From Synergistaceae bacterium (GTDB lineage: Bacteria > Synergistota > Synergistia > Synergistales > Aminobacteriaceae): a DNA stretch of 39,104 nucleotides. The stretch spans positions 1-39,104 of the forward strand of contig JAISMH010000023.1 of NCBI GenBank assembly GCA_031276855.1. The letters are read 5' to 3'. Below the pieces are notes generated by a model. The model was not told the DNA's origin, did no database searches, and was given only the letters and a program-made list of their open reading frames with translations. Position numbers and translations under genes: made by a program. This document shows positions 17,067 through 25,325 of the stretch, piece after piece. How positions within the stretch are numbered: the stretch's first letter is position 1; every line of letters begins with the position of its first letter.

Positions 17067-18948
17067 GCGAATGGACAGACGGGGCAGAAACAGGCTGCGC
17101 CGTTTTGCGGAACGGCCGCGTTTTTGGGTTTTGCTTTTGCTGGCGCTGGGCCTGTGGAGCGTTTCCGCGCCGGCGGGGGCGGGGGCGGGGGCGGGCGTGT
17201 TCACACCGGAACAGCCCGTTCTTCCGCCGGCCGGTCTGCGCCCCGGAGCGAAAGGCCACCTGCTCACGGTTCTGAAGGGAACGAAACCCGTCAAACTGCC
17301 CCTTGAAATCGTCAGCGTGGTTCCGGGGAAGGAGCAGCCGAAGAACTCGATTTTGATCCGTATGCTGCCCTCCCCGGAGAACAGGACTGGAGGATTGGCT
17401 CAGGGAATGAGCGGCTCGCCCGTTTTCGTCGGGGGAAAGCTGGTGGGCGCCGTGGGCGTGGGGTGGAACTTCAGCGACCACACGATGGCTTTGGTGACTC
17501 CCATCGGGGAGATGTGCGCCGTTTTCTCCCGCCCCGACCGGCAGATCGGCCTGAAGGGCCTGCCGGACACGGGGGGCGCGCAGGAAAAAAATACGAAAGA
17601 AAAAGATGCACAAGAGAGAAATGCAAAAGAGAAAAACGCAAAAGAAAAAAGCACCGCGCTTTTCCGCTCCTCACCGCTTATGGTCGGGGGATTGAGCGGC
17701 GGCGCCGTTTCCAGGCTCGCGGAGGTTCTGGACGTTCCTTTGGAGGCGGTTCCCTACGGAGCCGGAGGGGATCTGCTCGTGGAGGACGTTCCCTTCGCCC
17801 CCGGGGAGGCCGTCTCCGTTCTTTTGGCGTGGGGCGATGTCGAAATGGCCGCGACCGGCACGGTGACGGCGACCTCGCGGGACGGGCGCTTTCTGGCTTT
17901 CGGGCATTCCTTTCTGGAGCGGGGGGCCGTCAACTTCCCGGCGGCGCGCGCTTACGTCCACGATGTCGTCGGCAGCAGGCTTTTCCCGTTCAAGGTGGCC
18001 TCGCCGGTCGCCCTCACGGGGACGGTGACGCAGGACAGAGCGGCCGGAATCGGAGGGCGCGGGGGATATTTCACGCCCTCCATCGCGGCGACTCTGGTGT
18101 TCAGGGACGCCGACGCCGGCCGGGACGCGCGCGCCGTGAAGAACTTCCGCGTCGTTCCGGACGCCTTTTTGGGGGCGAAGCTGCTGGAGGGGGTCTACGG
18201 CGGACTGCTGGACGACCAATGGGGCCGGAAGGGGCAGGGCACGGCGACGGTGACCCTGCGCGTGGAAGGGCGCGGCCTCCTGCCGGGATGGACGCGGACG
18301 AACGTTTTTTTTTCGGACTCCGAGATCGGCGGAGAGGCTCTCAGAGAATCCTCCTCGATTATGGAGATGTTTCTGCTCCAGCCCTTCAGGGAGGTCTTTC
18401 CCATCGGCTTCCGGCTTGACGTCTCCATGACGCAGGAACCGCGGGTGCTGGCGATCGAGGACGTGGTCGTGTCTTCGGACGCGCGGCCCGGCGGTACTCT
18501 GGACGTCGAGGTCACCCTGCGCCCCTGGCGGCGCGGTCCCGTGAAAAAACACTTCGAGGTCGTCGTGCCGAAGGAAGCGGAGGGGACCTGCGAGCTGGTC
18601 GTGCGGGGCGGGGGGACGAACTCCCTCTCCCAGCTTGCCGTGGACGGGGGCTGGAAGTCCATCGACAGCTTCGAGCGCCTGCTGACGGAAATGGACGCGG
18701 CGGACGCCAACAACGAGCTGATCGTCGAGCTGCTCTGGCAGGCGGGCGACAGGACGCCCCAGAGCGGAAAGAAGGGCAAGGACGGCAAAACCCGGCCGAC
18801 CCCCACCCTCCTGCCCGAGGAAAAGGAGTTTCTGAGCGAGACCAAGACCCGGCGCATTAAAGAAGGAACGCTGCGGATTTCCCGGTCCGATCACGTGGTC
18901 GAGGGGCTGATGCGGCGCCTGATCGACGTGGACGGGACCGAACAATGA
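17059..18948 (+). CDS. Exported S55-type (SpoIVB-like) serine peptidase
   Basis: About 629 residues. The ATG 17059 overlaps the prfB stop (ATGGATAG). A basic N-terminus and hydrophobic segment (FWVLLLLALGLWSVSAPAGA) form a signal peptide. GMSGSP at 116-121, with the flanking GKLVGAVGVGW and HTMALVTPIGEM, is the catalytic-serine region of peptidase family S55. A second conserved block, RFLAFGHSFLERGAVNFP (H283), holds the GHS motif. In B. subtilis SpoIVB the GHS block precedes GMSGSP; here the order is reversed. A linker has four 5-residue repeats of the (N/D)(T/A)(K/Q)E(K/R) type. The C-terminal half is beta-rich. No sporulation genes are near, so the substrate is probably an envelope protein. 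The downstream tmk follows closely. Confidence 0.8.
   Translation: MDRRMDRRGRNRLRRFAERPRFWVLLLLALGLWSVSAPAGAGAGAGVFTPEQPVLPPAGLRPGAKGHLLTVLKGTKPVKLPLEIVSVVPGKEQPKNSILIRMLPSPENRTGGLAQGMSGSPVFVGGKLVGAVGVGWNFSDHTMALVTPIGEMCAVFSRPDRQIGLKGLPDTGGAQEKNTKEKDAQERNAKEKNAKEKSTALFRSSPLMVGGLSGGAVSRLAEVLDVPLEAVPYGAGGDLLVEDVPFAPGEAVSVLLAWGDVEMAATGTVTATSRDGRFLAFGHSFLERGAVNFPAARAYVHDVVGSRLFPFKVASPVALTGTVTQDRAAGIGGRGGYFTPSIAATLVFRDADAGRDARAVKNFRVVPDAFLGAKLLEGVYGGLLDDQWGRKGQGTATVTLRVEGRGLLPGWTRTNVFFSDSEIGGEALRESSSIMEMFLLQPFREVFPIGFRLDVSMTQEPRVLAIEDVVVSSDARPGGTLDVEVTLRPWRRGPVKKHFEVVVPKEAEGTCELVVRGGGTNSLSQLAVDGGWKSIDSFERLLTEMDAADANNELIVELLWQAGDRTPQSGKKGKDGKTRPTPTLLPEEKEFLSETKTRRIKEGTLRISRSDHVVEGLMRRLIDVDGTEQ
17590..17649 (+). 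repeat. Four 15-bp in-frame repeats in the S55 peptidase linker
   Basis: Four contiguous 15-bp units encode NTKEK, DAQER, NAKEK and NAKEK, making a highly charged lysine/glutamate spacer between the GMSGSP block and the next domain. The units are A-rich and differ from the surrounding GC-rich sequence. Confidence 0.85.
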
Positions 18949-18992
18949 GTCTGCTCCAGGCCGAAGAGCCGGACGCCCGCGGGGAGAGCCGA

Positions 18993-19733
18993 ATGACGAA
19001 GGAAACCGGTGCGGCGGAAACCGCGGAGGGACGGTTCATCACGATAGAAGGCATCGACGGCTGCGGCAAGAGCACCCAGGCGAAGCGCCTGTGCGAGTGG
19101 CTGGACGGGACGGAGAAAGAGCCGGAAAAAGAGCCGGAGCGGCGGCAAAATCAGCGGCAAAATCAGAAAAAAGTCCTTCGCACGTTCGAGCCGGGCGGGT
19201 GGAGCGGCGGGGAATTTCTGCGCCGTCTTCTGCTGGAGGGATCTCCCGTGACGTCCCGGACGGAATTGCTTCTTTTTCTGGCGGACCGCAGCGGGCACCT
19301 GGACGCGGAGATTGAGCCGGCGCTTCTCTCGGGAAGGTGGGTCGTCTGCGAGCGCTACACGGATTCGACGCTGGCCTACCAGTCCTGGGGGCGCGGGATC
19401 GCCCTCCGCGAGGTGGAGGGCTTCTTGGATCTGTGCCGTTTCCGGACTCCCGACCTGACGATTCTTCTGGACATCGGCGCGCCGGCGGCCCGCGCGCGTC
19501 TGGAGCGGCGAGGCCGTCTGGATCGCATCGAGTCGGAGCTCGATTCGGAGCTCGATAAGGAAGGTTTCATGGCGCGCGTGGCACAGGGGTACAGGGAGCT
19601 GGCAAAGCGCCGCCCCGAGAGGATTGCCGTTCTCGACGCGGCCTCGGACGCCGATCGGGTGTTCGAGGCCGTTCAGGAGTGCGTCCTGCGGCGTCTGCGG
19701 CCCGGCGTCGGGCCCGGAAGAAATTCGGCGTGA
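18993..19733 (+). CDS. tmk: Thymidylate kinase
   Basis: Phosphorylates dTMP to dTDP. The P-loop is GIDGCGKST; RTFEPGG corresponds to the usual TREPGG with Phe in place of Arg; ERYTDSTLAYQ corresponds to the DRY motif with Glu for Asp. LDIGAPAARARLERRGRLDR is the lid region. I prefer ATG 18993, because GGGGAG lies six bases upstream and the P-loop then begins at the usual place. ATG 18945, which overlaps the previous stop as ATGA, is an alternative adding 16 residues. A charged insert of short repeats (EKEP twice, RQNQ twice) precedes the substrate loop. Conserved order tmk-yaaR-holB-ricT supports the call. Confidence 0.93.
   Translation: MTKETGAAETAEGRFITIEGIDGCGKSTQAKRLCEWLDGTEKEPEKEPERRQNQRQNQKKVLRTFEPGGWSGGEFLRRLLLEGSPVTSRTELLLFLADRSGHLDAEIEPALLSGRWVVCERYTDSTLAYQSWGRGIALREVEGFLDLCRFRTPDLTILLDIGAPAARARLERRGRLDRIESELDSELDKEGFMARVAQGYRELAKRRPERIAVLDAASDADRVFEAVQECVLRRLRPGVGPGRNSA
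19113..19166 (+). repeat. Two pairs of 12-bp in-frame repeats in tmk
   Basis: Two 12-bp units encoding EKEP (19113-19136) and two identical 12-bp units encoding RQNQ (19143-19166) sit in a surface loop just before the FEPGG motif, where most thymidylate kinases have only a short loop. Confidence 0.85.
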
Positions 19734-20173
19734 AAGTCAAGCGGAGTACCGAGGGCAAGGTCGAAAGCAGCGGCAGCGGCGGCTCGCGGCGTCATTCCCC
19801 GGCGTATGCCGTCTCGCCGGCGCGTCCGTCCTTCGGTGCCTCGATGGAGGAGATGACCGAAGAATTCGAGGTTCGGGAGCTTCTGGCGCGCCTCGACGCC
19901 GTCGCGGGCAAGCTGTCTGTTTTTCCGGCGGAGCGGCTGCTCGTCGAGTACAAGGCCATTATCGGGGAGCTTCTGGCGCGCGCCATGAAGGATTTCAGTT
20001 TGCAGAGGGACTTGAAGTGGCGGCGCACCGACCGCAGCACGTACGTCACCGTCGAGAAGGCCGAGACCGCTCTGGCCGAGCTGGAGGGCGTCTTTCGGCA
20101 GGAAGGCGGCCGAACGCGGGCGCTGCAGCTGATGGAGGAGATCAAAGGGTGTCTGATATCGCTCCTGTTATGA
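19730..20173 (+). CDS. YaaR/DUF327 family protein
   Basis: 147 residues, helical and soluble. The region EEFEVRELLARLDAVAGKL, LLVEYKAIIGELLARAM and KWRRTDRSTYVTVEKAETAL matches YaaR (DUF327), found between tmk and holB in Bacillus and Clostridia; its function is not known. GTG 19730 overlaps the tmk stop (GTGA) with GGAAG upstream. The first 40 residues are Ser/Gly/Arg-rich and probably disordered. Confidence 0.82.
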   Translation: MKVKRSTEGKVESSGSGGSRRHSPAYAVSPARPSFGASMEEMTEEFEVRELLARLDAVAGKLSVFPAERLLVEYKAIIGELLARAMKDFSLQRDLKWRRTDRSTYVTVEKAETALAELEGVFRQEGGRTRALQLMEEIKGCLISLLL

Positions 20174-20976
20174 ACCAGGCCCCCGCTTTTCTCGCGGAGA
20201 TCCCCGCCTGGCGGGAAGTCGAGGAGACCTTCACGTCGGGGTCCGTTCCCCACTGCTGGGCCGTCTCCGCGCCGCTTGCGTGGCAGGAGGCCGTTTTGAG
20301 CGCGATGTCCCGCATGGCCCTCTGCGACTCGGGCAGGGGCTGCGGCAGTTGTGAAGGCTGCCGGGGCTGGATACGGCCGGACCCGGAGGGCGGGAGCGGT
20401 CTTCGGCATCTCGGCCGCCATCCCGACCTGGCGGCGGCGGGGGAGTTCGACAAAGCGGCCAATATCGAGGATTGCCGCGCGCTGATCAGGGAATTGGCGC
20501 TGAAACCCGTGGCCGCGAAGCGCCGGCTGGGCGTCGTGCCGGCGGCGGACAAACTGCTGATTCACGCGGCGAACAGCCTTCTGAAAACGGCGGAGGAGCC
20601 TCCCTCCCACGCCTGCCTCCTCTTTCTGCTGGAGGGAAGCGATTTTCTGCCCACCCTCCGAAGCCGTTCGCGCTTCACGACCCTCGCGGCGCCTTTGTCC
20701 TTCAGCGCCGCGCCCGTGCCGGAGACGGAGGCGGAATGGCTGGAGTGGCTGGAAGGCATGGGAAAAGCGAAAGAGGAGGCCGACATCGCGGGGCTTTTGT
20801 CCTCATGGACCTCTTTTCTTCTGGAAAAGGGGGAGCTGGAGCCGGCCGCCAGGGCGGAAAGGCTCCGTCTGCTCGTCCTGCAGAAAAAACTTTCTCAGAC
20901 GATGGCGTGCGACCTTTTGATTCTTACACTCAAGGAGGAACTTCCTTTTGAGCCTATATTTGGCGGTGTTCGGTAA
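20149..20976 (+). CDS. holB: DNA polymerase III delta-prime-like subunit
   Basis: Clamp-loader subunit that with tau/gamma and delta loads the beta clamp. About 275 residues. The middle part IEDCRALIRELALKPVAAKR, RLGVVPAADKLLIHAANSLL, KTAEEPPSHACLLFLLEGS and LPTLRSRSRF is typical of HolB (the family's LKTLEEPP and T(I/L)xSRC segments). A zinc-module-like cysteine group (CDSGRGCGSCEGC) is present near residues 58-70. GTG 20149 is preferred because GGAGGAG lies eight bases upstream; ATG 20170, overlapping the yaaR stop, has no ribosome site. The 3' end overlaps ricT by 29 bases. Confidence 0.85.
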   Translation: MSDIAPVMNQAPAFLAEIPAWREVEETFTSGSVPHCWAVSAPLAWQEAVLSAMSRMALCDSGRGCGSCEGCRGWIRPDPEGGSGLRHLGRHPDLAAAGEFDKAANIEDCRALIRELALKPVAAKRRLGVVPAADKLLIHAANSLLKTAEEPPSHACLLFLLEGSDFLPTLRSRSRFTTLAAPLSFSAAPVPETEAEWLEWLEGMGKAKEEADIAGLLSSWTSFLLEKGELEPAARAERLRLLVLQKKLSQTMACDLLILTLKEELPFEPIFGGVR

Positions 20977-22402
20977 GCCGCGCTACCTTGGTTTGGTGAA
21001 TATCGGCGAGCCCCTTCCCGAAACGGAGCGCTGGGTCGTCATTAAAACGCTTCGGGGGCTGGAGCTGGGCGTTCTCGGAGGAACGCTTTCGCAGGAGCAG
21101 GAGGCGAAATACCGGACCGCCTGCCTCGACGAGGCGGGCGACGAACACACCCGAGGGCCGGAACCCCTGCTGCAGGAGGTGGAGTTCGTCGAGGCGGCCG
21201 GCGGCGCCCGGATGGAGGAGTATTGCAGACACCGCTCCGAAGAGGAGAACGTGCTGATCCGGTCGAGGCAGATTCTGACCAACCACCGGCTTCCGATGAA
21301 ACTGGTGGACGTGGAGTACACGCTGGACCGAAAAAAGCTGTTTTTTTACTTCACCTCCGAGCAGCGCGTCGATTTTCGCGCCTATGTGCGCGACCTGGCC
21401 AAAGAATTTCACATTCGCATCGAGATGCGCCAGATAGGCGTGCGCGACGAGGCCAGGACCGTCCGGGGGATAGCGCCCTGCGGGCGGCCCTGTTGCTGCA
21501 GTCATTGGCTGCACCGCTTTACCCCGATCAACATTCGCATGGTGAAGGAGCAGAACCTGGTCCTGAACCCCACCAAGATATCGGGGATCTGCGGCAGGCT
21601 GATGTGCTGCATGGCCTACGAGCATTCCACCTACAGCAGGCTGTGGCGCTCCCTTCCCTCGCCGGGATCCAAGATCAGGACGCCCCAGGGGAACTACGTT
21701 CTCGAAGGGGTCGACCTGCGGACGGAAATGGTGAGGGTTCGCTTCCCGGAGGGGCGGGAGGTCGGAGTGCCCGTCGCCGAGTTCCCGGACTTCAAAGAGG
21801 CGGTCCTGGCTGGGAAGCCCTGGAAAGAAGAGGCTCCGGCGGAACTGGCGCACAGCGGTTCGATTTTGCCGGCGGTCAGCCACGGCAGGCCGCCTGTTTC
21901 CAGATCGCCTGTTTCCAAATTACCTGTTGCCAGATTGCCTGTCCCCAAAGCAGAGCCGCCGAGGGCCGCCAGGAGCCCCAAGCCCGAAAAAATATCGATA
22001 GAGGAACATCTTGCGGAAAGAGAACTGAGCAGGCGGCCGGGTCTTGAAAAAGCGGACGGCGAAGAGGCCGTCTTTCTGAAAAAGCGCGGGAAGAAGCGCA
22101 GGGCCTGGAGCGATGGGAAACCTTCGGCCGTGCCCGGGCCGGCGCGCCGTACCGAGCGCGAAAGGGAGAATCCGAGGGAGTATCCGAAAAGCGCGAAGCC
22201 GCGGGAGTCCGCGCGTTTCGGCGATCCCCGCGTCCGGCTCGACGGCCCGGCGCGTCAGGAGGCCCCGCGGAGCCCGAACGAAGTCCCGCGGGATCTGAAT
22301 GGAGCCCCGCCTCGGGCTTTGCGCGAGCCCCGCGCGCGGCAGCGCGGGCGGCGGCCGCGTCCGGGCGGAAGCGAGCCGCAGACGGGTAAGGAGGGTTCGT
22401 AG
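20948..22402 (+). CDS. ricT: RicT/YaaT (PSP1 domain) iron-sulfur protein
   Basis: The PSP1 C-terminal domain spans about residues 85-280. Seven cysteines in two clusters, CGRPCCCSHW (C178-C184) and CGRLMCC (C215-C221), match the Fe-S ligands of the RicA-RicF-RicT complex, which in B. subtilis acts with RNase Y in mRNA processing. Whether RicA and RicF exist here cannot be seen. The TTG start at 20948 has a strong AAGGAGG and lies inside the end of holB. After about residue 300 comes a long Pro/Arg/Lys-rich disordered tail, absent from the Bacillus protein, containing four 5-residue repeats of the PVSxx type. Confidence 0.87.
   Translation: MSLYLAVFGKPRYLGLVNIGEPLPETERWVVIKTLRGLELGVLGGTLSQEQEAKYRTACLDEAGDEHTRGPEPLLQEVEFVEAAGGARMEEYCRHRSEEENVLIRSRQILTNHRLPMKLVDVEYTLDRKKLFFYFTSEQRVDFRAYVRDLAKEFHIRIEMRQIGVRDEARTVRGIAPCGRPCCCSHWLHRFTPINIRMVKEQNLVLNPTKISGICGRLMCCMAYEHSTYSRLWRSLPSPGSKIRTPQGNYVLEGVDLRTEMVRVRFPEGREVGVPVAEFPDFKEAVLAGKPWKEEAPAELAHSGSILPAVSHGRPPVSRSPVSKLPVARLPVPKAEPPRAARSPKPEKISIEEHLAERELSRRPGLEKADGEEAVFLKKRGKKRRAWSDGKPSAVPGPARRTERERENPREYPKSAKPRESARFGDPRVRLDGPARQEAPRSPNEVPRDLNGAPPRALREPRARQRGRRPRPGGSEPQTGKEGS
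21891..21950 (+). repeat. Four 15-bp in-frame repeats in the ricT tail
   Basis: Four contiguous 15-bp units (first CGCCTGTTTCCAGAT) encode PVSRS, PVSKL, PVARL and PVPKA. They are less GC-rich than the gene around them and lie in the disordered C-terminal extension. Confidence 0.85.
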
Positions 22403-22404
22403 AG

Positions 22405-23355
22405 GTGGCTTTTTTCGCGAAGCTGAAAGAAAGTCTGAAAGGCGTAAAAGAACGCTGGAGCGGGGGTATCGCGTCGCTCTTTACGGGCGGTTCTTTCGAC
22501 CCGGCCTTCTGGGAGGAGCTCGAAGAGCGGCTGATCGCGGGAGACGTCGGGGCCGAGCTTTCCGAGAGCATCGTCGGGGAAATGAAGAGCGAGGCGAGGA
22601 AGCGCGGCATTTCGACGAAGGCCGGACTGAGGGAGGTCTTCGTGTCGATGATCTCCGACCGGCTCTCGGCCGTCGAGGGCATGGGGCAACCCTTCACGGC
22701 CGCCGATCCGCCGCTCGTCCTGCTGCTGGTCGGCGTCAACGGCAGCGGAAAGACGACGTCCGCGGGGAAGCTGGCCACGCAGTTTCTGCGTCAGGGGAAG
22801 AAGGTCGTTCTGGCCGCCGCGGACACGTTCCGCGCGGCGGCGGCGGAACAGCTGCAGGTGTGGGGAGAGCGCGCCGGTGTGAGGGTCGTCGCCCAAAAGC
22901 AGGGAAGCGACTCGGCGGCCGTCGCCTTCGACGCGTGGCAAGCGGCCCGGGCCTCGTCCGCGGACCTCCTGATCGTCGATACGGCGGGGAGGCTGCACGC
23001 CAAGCACAACCTGATGGAAGAACTTCAGAAAATTCACCGCGTTCTGGAGCGGGAGGCCGGAGCGGATCGCGTGAAGGTCGTCCTGGTGCTGGACGCGGTT
23101 ACGGGGCAGAACGGCATCGCGCAGGCGGTGACCTTCAACAAAATTCTGCCCCTGTCCGCGGTGATCCTCGCGAAGTACGACAGTACCGCGAAAGGGGGTA
23201 TCGTGCTTTCCGTCGCCGGCAGCCTGAAGATACCCATACGCTATATCGGTCTGGGGGAGGGAATAGAGGACCTGAGTCCTTTCGACCCCCGCGAGTTCGC
23301 GCTGGCGCTGATGGAGGATGTTGCGGAAGACTCGGCGGGAGGTGACGCGAGGTGA
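22405..23355 (+). CDS. ftsY: Signal recognition particle receptor FtsY
   Basis: GTPase that docks SRP-bound ribosomes at the membrane. 316 residues with N and G domains: P-loop GVNGSGKTT (110-118), [11 protein letters not shown] (from 140), DTAGR (192-196), then DAVTGQNG. The guanine-specificity loop reads [10 protein letters not shown] instead of the usual TKLDGTAKGG; Lys and Asp are kept. The acidic A domain of E. coli FtsY is lacking; the N-terminus is a short amphipathic, basic helix ([18 protein letters not shown]) that should bind membrane. The GTG start follows ricT by 2 bases and uses the upstream AGG-rich sequence. The last codons overlap the next start. Confidence 0.94.
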   Translation: MAFFAKLKESLKGVKERWSGGIASLFTGGSFDPAFWEELEERLIAGDVGAELSESIVGEMKSEARKRGISTKAGLREVFVSMISDRLSAVEGMGQPFTAADPPLVLLLVGVNGSGKTTSAGKLATQFLRQGKKVVLAAADTFRAAAAEQLQVWGERAGVRVVAQKQGSDSAAVAFDAWQAARASSADLLIVDTAGRLHAKHNLMEELQKIHRVLEREAGADRVKVVLVLDAVTGQNGIAQAVTFNKILPLSAVILAKYDSTAKGGIVLSVAGSLKIPIRYIGLGEGIEDLSPFDPREFALALMEDVAEDSAGGDAR

Positions 23356-24584
23356 ACGCTTTTCACGAACAGGCGCTCAAAATTCTGACCCCGGACTCGA
23401 ACCTGACCGAGATGCTCCGCACGATGTACCGCACGGGGGTGGATCACTGCGTCATGCTCCCGTCCTGGGATTTCAGGGACTACGTCGTCTTCACCAAAGA
23501 TCAGCTGGTGCTTTTGATCGAGCGCGACAGCCCGGATGTTCGGATCTCCGACATCCCGAGGCTGGCGGCGGAGGGGGCCTTCAAGCCTCTGCTTTTTTCG
23601 GACAGGCCTACCCTGCCGGACGACGCCGATGTGGACCCCGACGAACTGCCGGTGCTGGTCGTCGAGGACGATCAGGTCGGCCTGTCCTCGCTGAGGGAGG
23701 CGATCGCGTCCCAGGCCCCGGATCTCCCCGCCTGGTGGGAGGCGCCCGTGCCTCTCGTGATGCACAGGCGAAGGAGGATCTATCCCAACCCCACCGCGGA
23801 GCGGATGTTCGGGGAGGAACTGAGAGAACTCCCCCGCGACCTTCCCGAAAAAGACGAGTTTCTCGTGAGTCTGCGGAGCGGGGATTCGCCGCGCTCCCTG
23901 ATGTTCCGCCGTCTGGAGGACGACATTTTCACGCTGGAGGACTGCACCGGCGACGTTCTGGCGGCCGCCGACATCGCGTGGTGGGCGGCCCTCGGCAAGG
24001 CGTGGATGACCATACTCGACAAGGGGAAACGTGTGTACCGCCGCTATGAAAAGGCGGAGATCGAGGAAATGGGAGAGGAAGAGCGGGCGGCTCTGTCCGC
24101 CGAGAACACGCTGATTTCCTGCGAGTGGGAGGACGGCATTGTAGGGTACCTCTGCGTCAGAAAAAAATTGCTCAAGAAGAGCCCCGTGAAGACGAAGACG
24201 GAGAAAGCGGAGAAGACCGGGACTGCGGCGCGAAAATCCCTTCGAACCGGAAAGCAGACGAAAACGAAAGACCTTCCGGCGGAAGAGGAAGCGCGTGAAG
24301 GAGTGCCCGAAGAGGCGTCTGTGGAAGTTCCTAAGGAAGAACACGAAATATTGAAGGCCCTGGGGCCTCAGGCAATGGGGCTTTTGGCACCGGGCGCCGG
24401 TTTTTCCGCGGCCGGGGAACTGTCCTCCGCGGAGGGGCGCGCGCCTTGGGACGGCCAGGTTCAAGCCTCCCCTCCAGCCTACTCTCAAGCCTCACCTCAA
24501 GCCTCATCGCGCGGGCAGAAAGCGCGGAAAGCCCCGCGGTCCGGAGCGAGAGGGGAAAAGAATACAGGAGAAGAAAATGCCTGA
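23352..24584 (+). CDS. Unrecognised protein with PAS-like region and disordered tail
   Basis: 410 residues, start GTG 23352 overlapping the ftsY stop (GTGA). Residues 1-85 (GVDHCVMLPSWDFRDYVVF) and about 135-230 (PLVMHRRRRIYPNPTAERMF) look like alpha/beta ligand-binding folds; the second resembles a PAS core. After about residue 275 the sequence becomes Lys/Glu-rich and then Ala/Pro/Ser-rich, with small repeats (QASPP, SQASPQASS), clearly disordered. No catalytic motif is seen. Its fixed place behind ftsY and overlap with the DUF4416 gene suggest a housekeeping or signalling adaptor, but no function is assigned. Confidence 0.6.
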   Translation: MNAFHEQALKILTPDSNLTEMLRTMYRTGVDHCVMLPSWDFRDYVVFTKDQLVLLIERDSPDVRISDIPRLAAEGAFKPLLFSDRPTLPDDADVDPDELPVLVVEDDQVGLSSLREAIASQAPDLPAWWEAPVPLVMHRRRRIYPNPTAERMFGEELRELPRDLPEKDEFLVSLRSGDSPRSLMFRRLEDDIFTLEDCTGDVLAAADIAWWAALGKAWMTILDKGKRVYRRYEKAEIEEMGEEERAALSAENTLISCEWEDGIVGYLCVRKKLLKKSPVKTKTEKAEKTGTAARKSLRTGKQTKTKDLPAEEEAREGVPEEASVEVPKEEHEILKALGPQAMGLLAPGAGFSAAGELSSAEGRAPWDGQVQASPPAYSQASPQASSRGQKARKAPRSGARGEKNTGEENA

Positions 24585-25101
24585 GCCCCGTGTGAAGCTG
24601 GTCGCGGGTGTGCTGTATCCGTCCGGGGAGAGTTTCGACGGCTTCGACTGGTTCAGCTGGGCGGTCGAGGAATTGAGGGCTCTTTGGGGCGAGCCGGAGT
24701 TCAAGGGCGCGTCCGTGCCGTTCACGAGAACGGACTATTACCGCGGCATAGCCCCGAATCTTTCCCGGCGCTTCGTTTGTTTCGAGGGGCTTTTCGACGC
24801 CGGGGGCCTGCCGGACTGGAAAAAATCCGCCGTCGCCGTCGAGGCGAAAAGCCGGACGCCCCGTATCGTCAACATCGATCCGGGGTACATCGACGGGGCG
24901 CGTTTGGTTCTGGCCTCGACCAAGGATCACGCGCACCGCGTCTATCTGCGCGGCGGCATTTTTGCCGAGGTGACGATGCGCTTTCGGTTCGGGAAATGGG
25001 TGCCGTTCGACTATACCTTTCCCGACTTCGCGAGCGGTGTCTATGACGAGTTTTTGTCGGGCGCGCGAACGTCCTGGCTCAAGGCCCCCTCTCGTTTTTA
25101 A
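24577..25101 (+). CDS. DUF4416 family protein
   Basis: 174 residues, soluble. The features PRVKLVAGVLYPSGESF, PFTRTDYYRGIAPNLSRRF, RIVNIDPGYIDGARLVLAST, KDHAHRVYLRGGIFAEVTM and FDYTFPDFAS match DUF4416, widespread in Synergistota, Deltaproteobacteria and Thermotogae; the function is unknown. ATG 24577 overlaps the preceding gene by 8 bases and has AGGAG upstream. It is the last gene of the prfB-to-DUF4416 cluster and is followed by a strong hairpin. Confidence 0.85.
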   Translation: MPEPRVKLVAGVLYPSGESFDGFDWFSWAVEELRALWGEPEFKGASVPFTRTDYYRGIAPNLSRRFVCFEGLFDAGGLPDWKKSAVAVEAKSRTPRIVNIDPGYIDGARLVLASTKDHAHRVYLRGGIFAEVTMRFRFGKWVPFDYTFPDFASGVYDEFLSGARTSWLKAPSRF

Positions 25102-25105
25102 TAAT

Positions 25106-25187
25106 GGGGTCCAGGGGCCTTCGATATAAAGGGGTCCAGGGGCCTCCGGCCCCTGGCGGGTTCGGGCGGAGCCCGGGTTTTTGTTTT
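25106..25187 (+). terminator. Terminator within a duplicated REP-like hairpin element
   Basis: GGGGTCCAGGGGCCT occurs twice (25106 and 25131). The second copy forms a perfect 9-bp stem, CCAGGGGCC (25136-25144) with GGCCCCTGG (25148-25156), followed by a second stem (GGGTTC at 25158-25163 pairing with GAGCCC at 25169-25174, one G-T pair) and a run of T. This ends the long plus-strand operon. Elements of the GGGTCCAGGGG type recur in intergenic regions of many gut bacteria. The first copy is followed by TTCGATATAAAG, inverted relative to the sequence after the terminator at 294. Confidence 0.75.
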
Positions 25188-25300
25188 ATTATTACTCCAG
25201 CATGAATTTAGAGCAGTTTAACTAATGTACGCAGCATTGATTGTGCTTGAACTGTTCAATTTATACTTAATTGTTACACACTGCTTATGTTAAATGAAAC

Positions 25301-25309
25301 TGCTATAAT
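25301..25309 (+). promoter_or_regulatory. Extended -10 promoter facing the helicase gene
   Basis: TGCTATAAT at 25301-25309 is an extended -10 made by the right end of the nested inverted repeat. Transcription would begin near 25316 and run into the helicase gene, leaving a leader of about 100 bases. No -35 of quality is seen. Confidence 0.45.
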
Positions 25310-25325
25310 TCAAACACTTTACGTA

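Noticed and set aside
21891-21950. Tandem 15-bp units considered as a CRISPR array
   Set aside because: Units are contiguous without spacers, in frame within ricT, and no cas gene is in the window.
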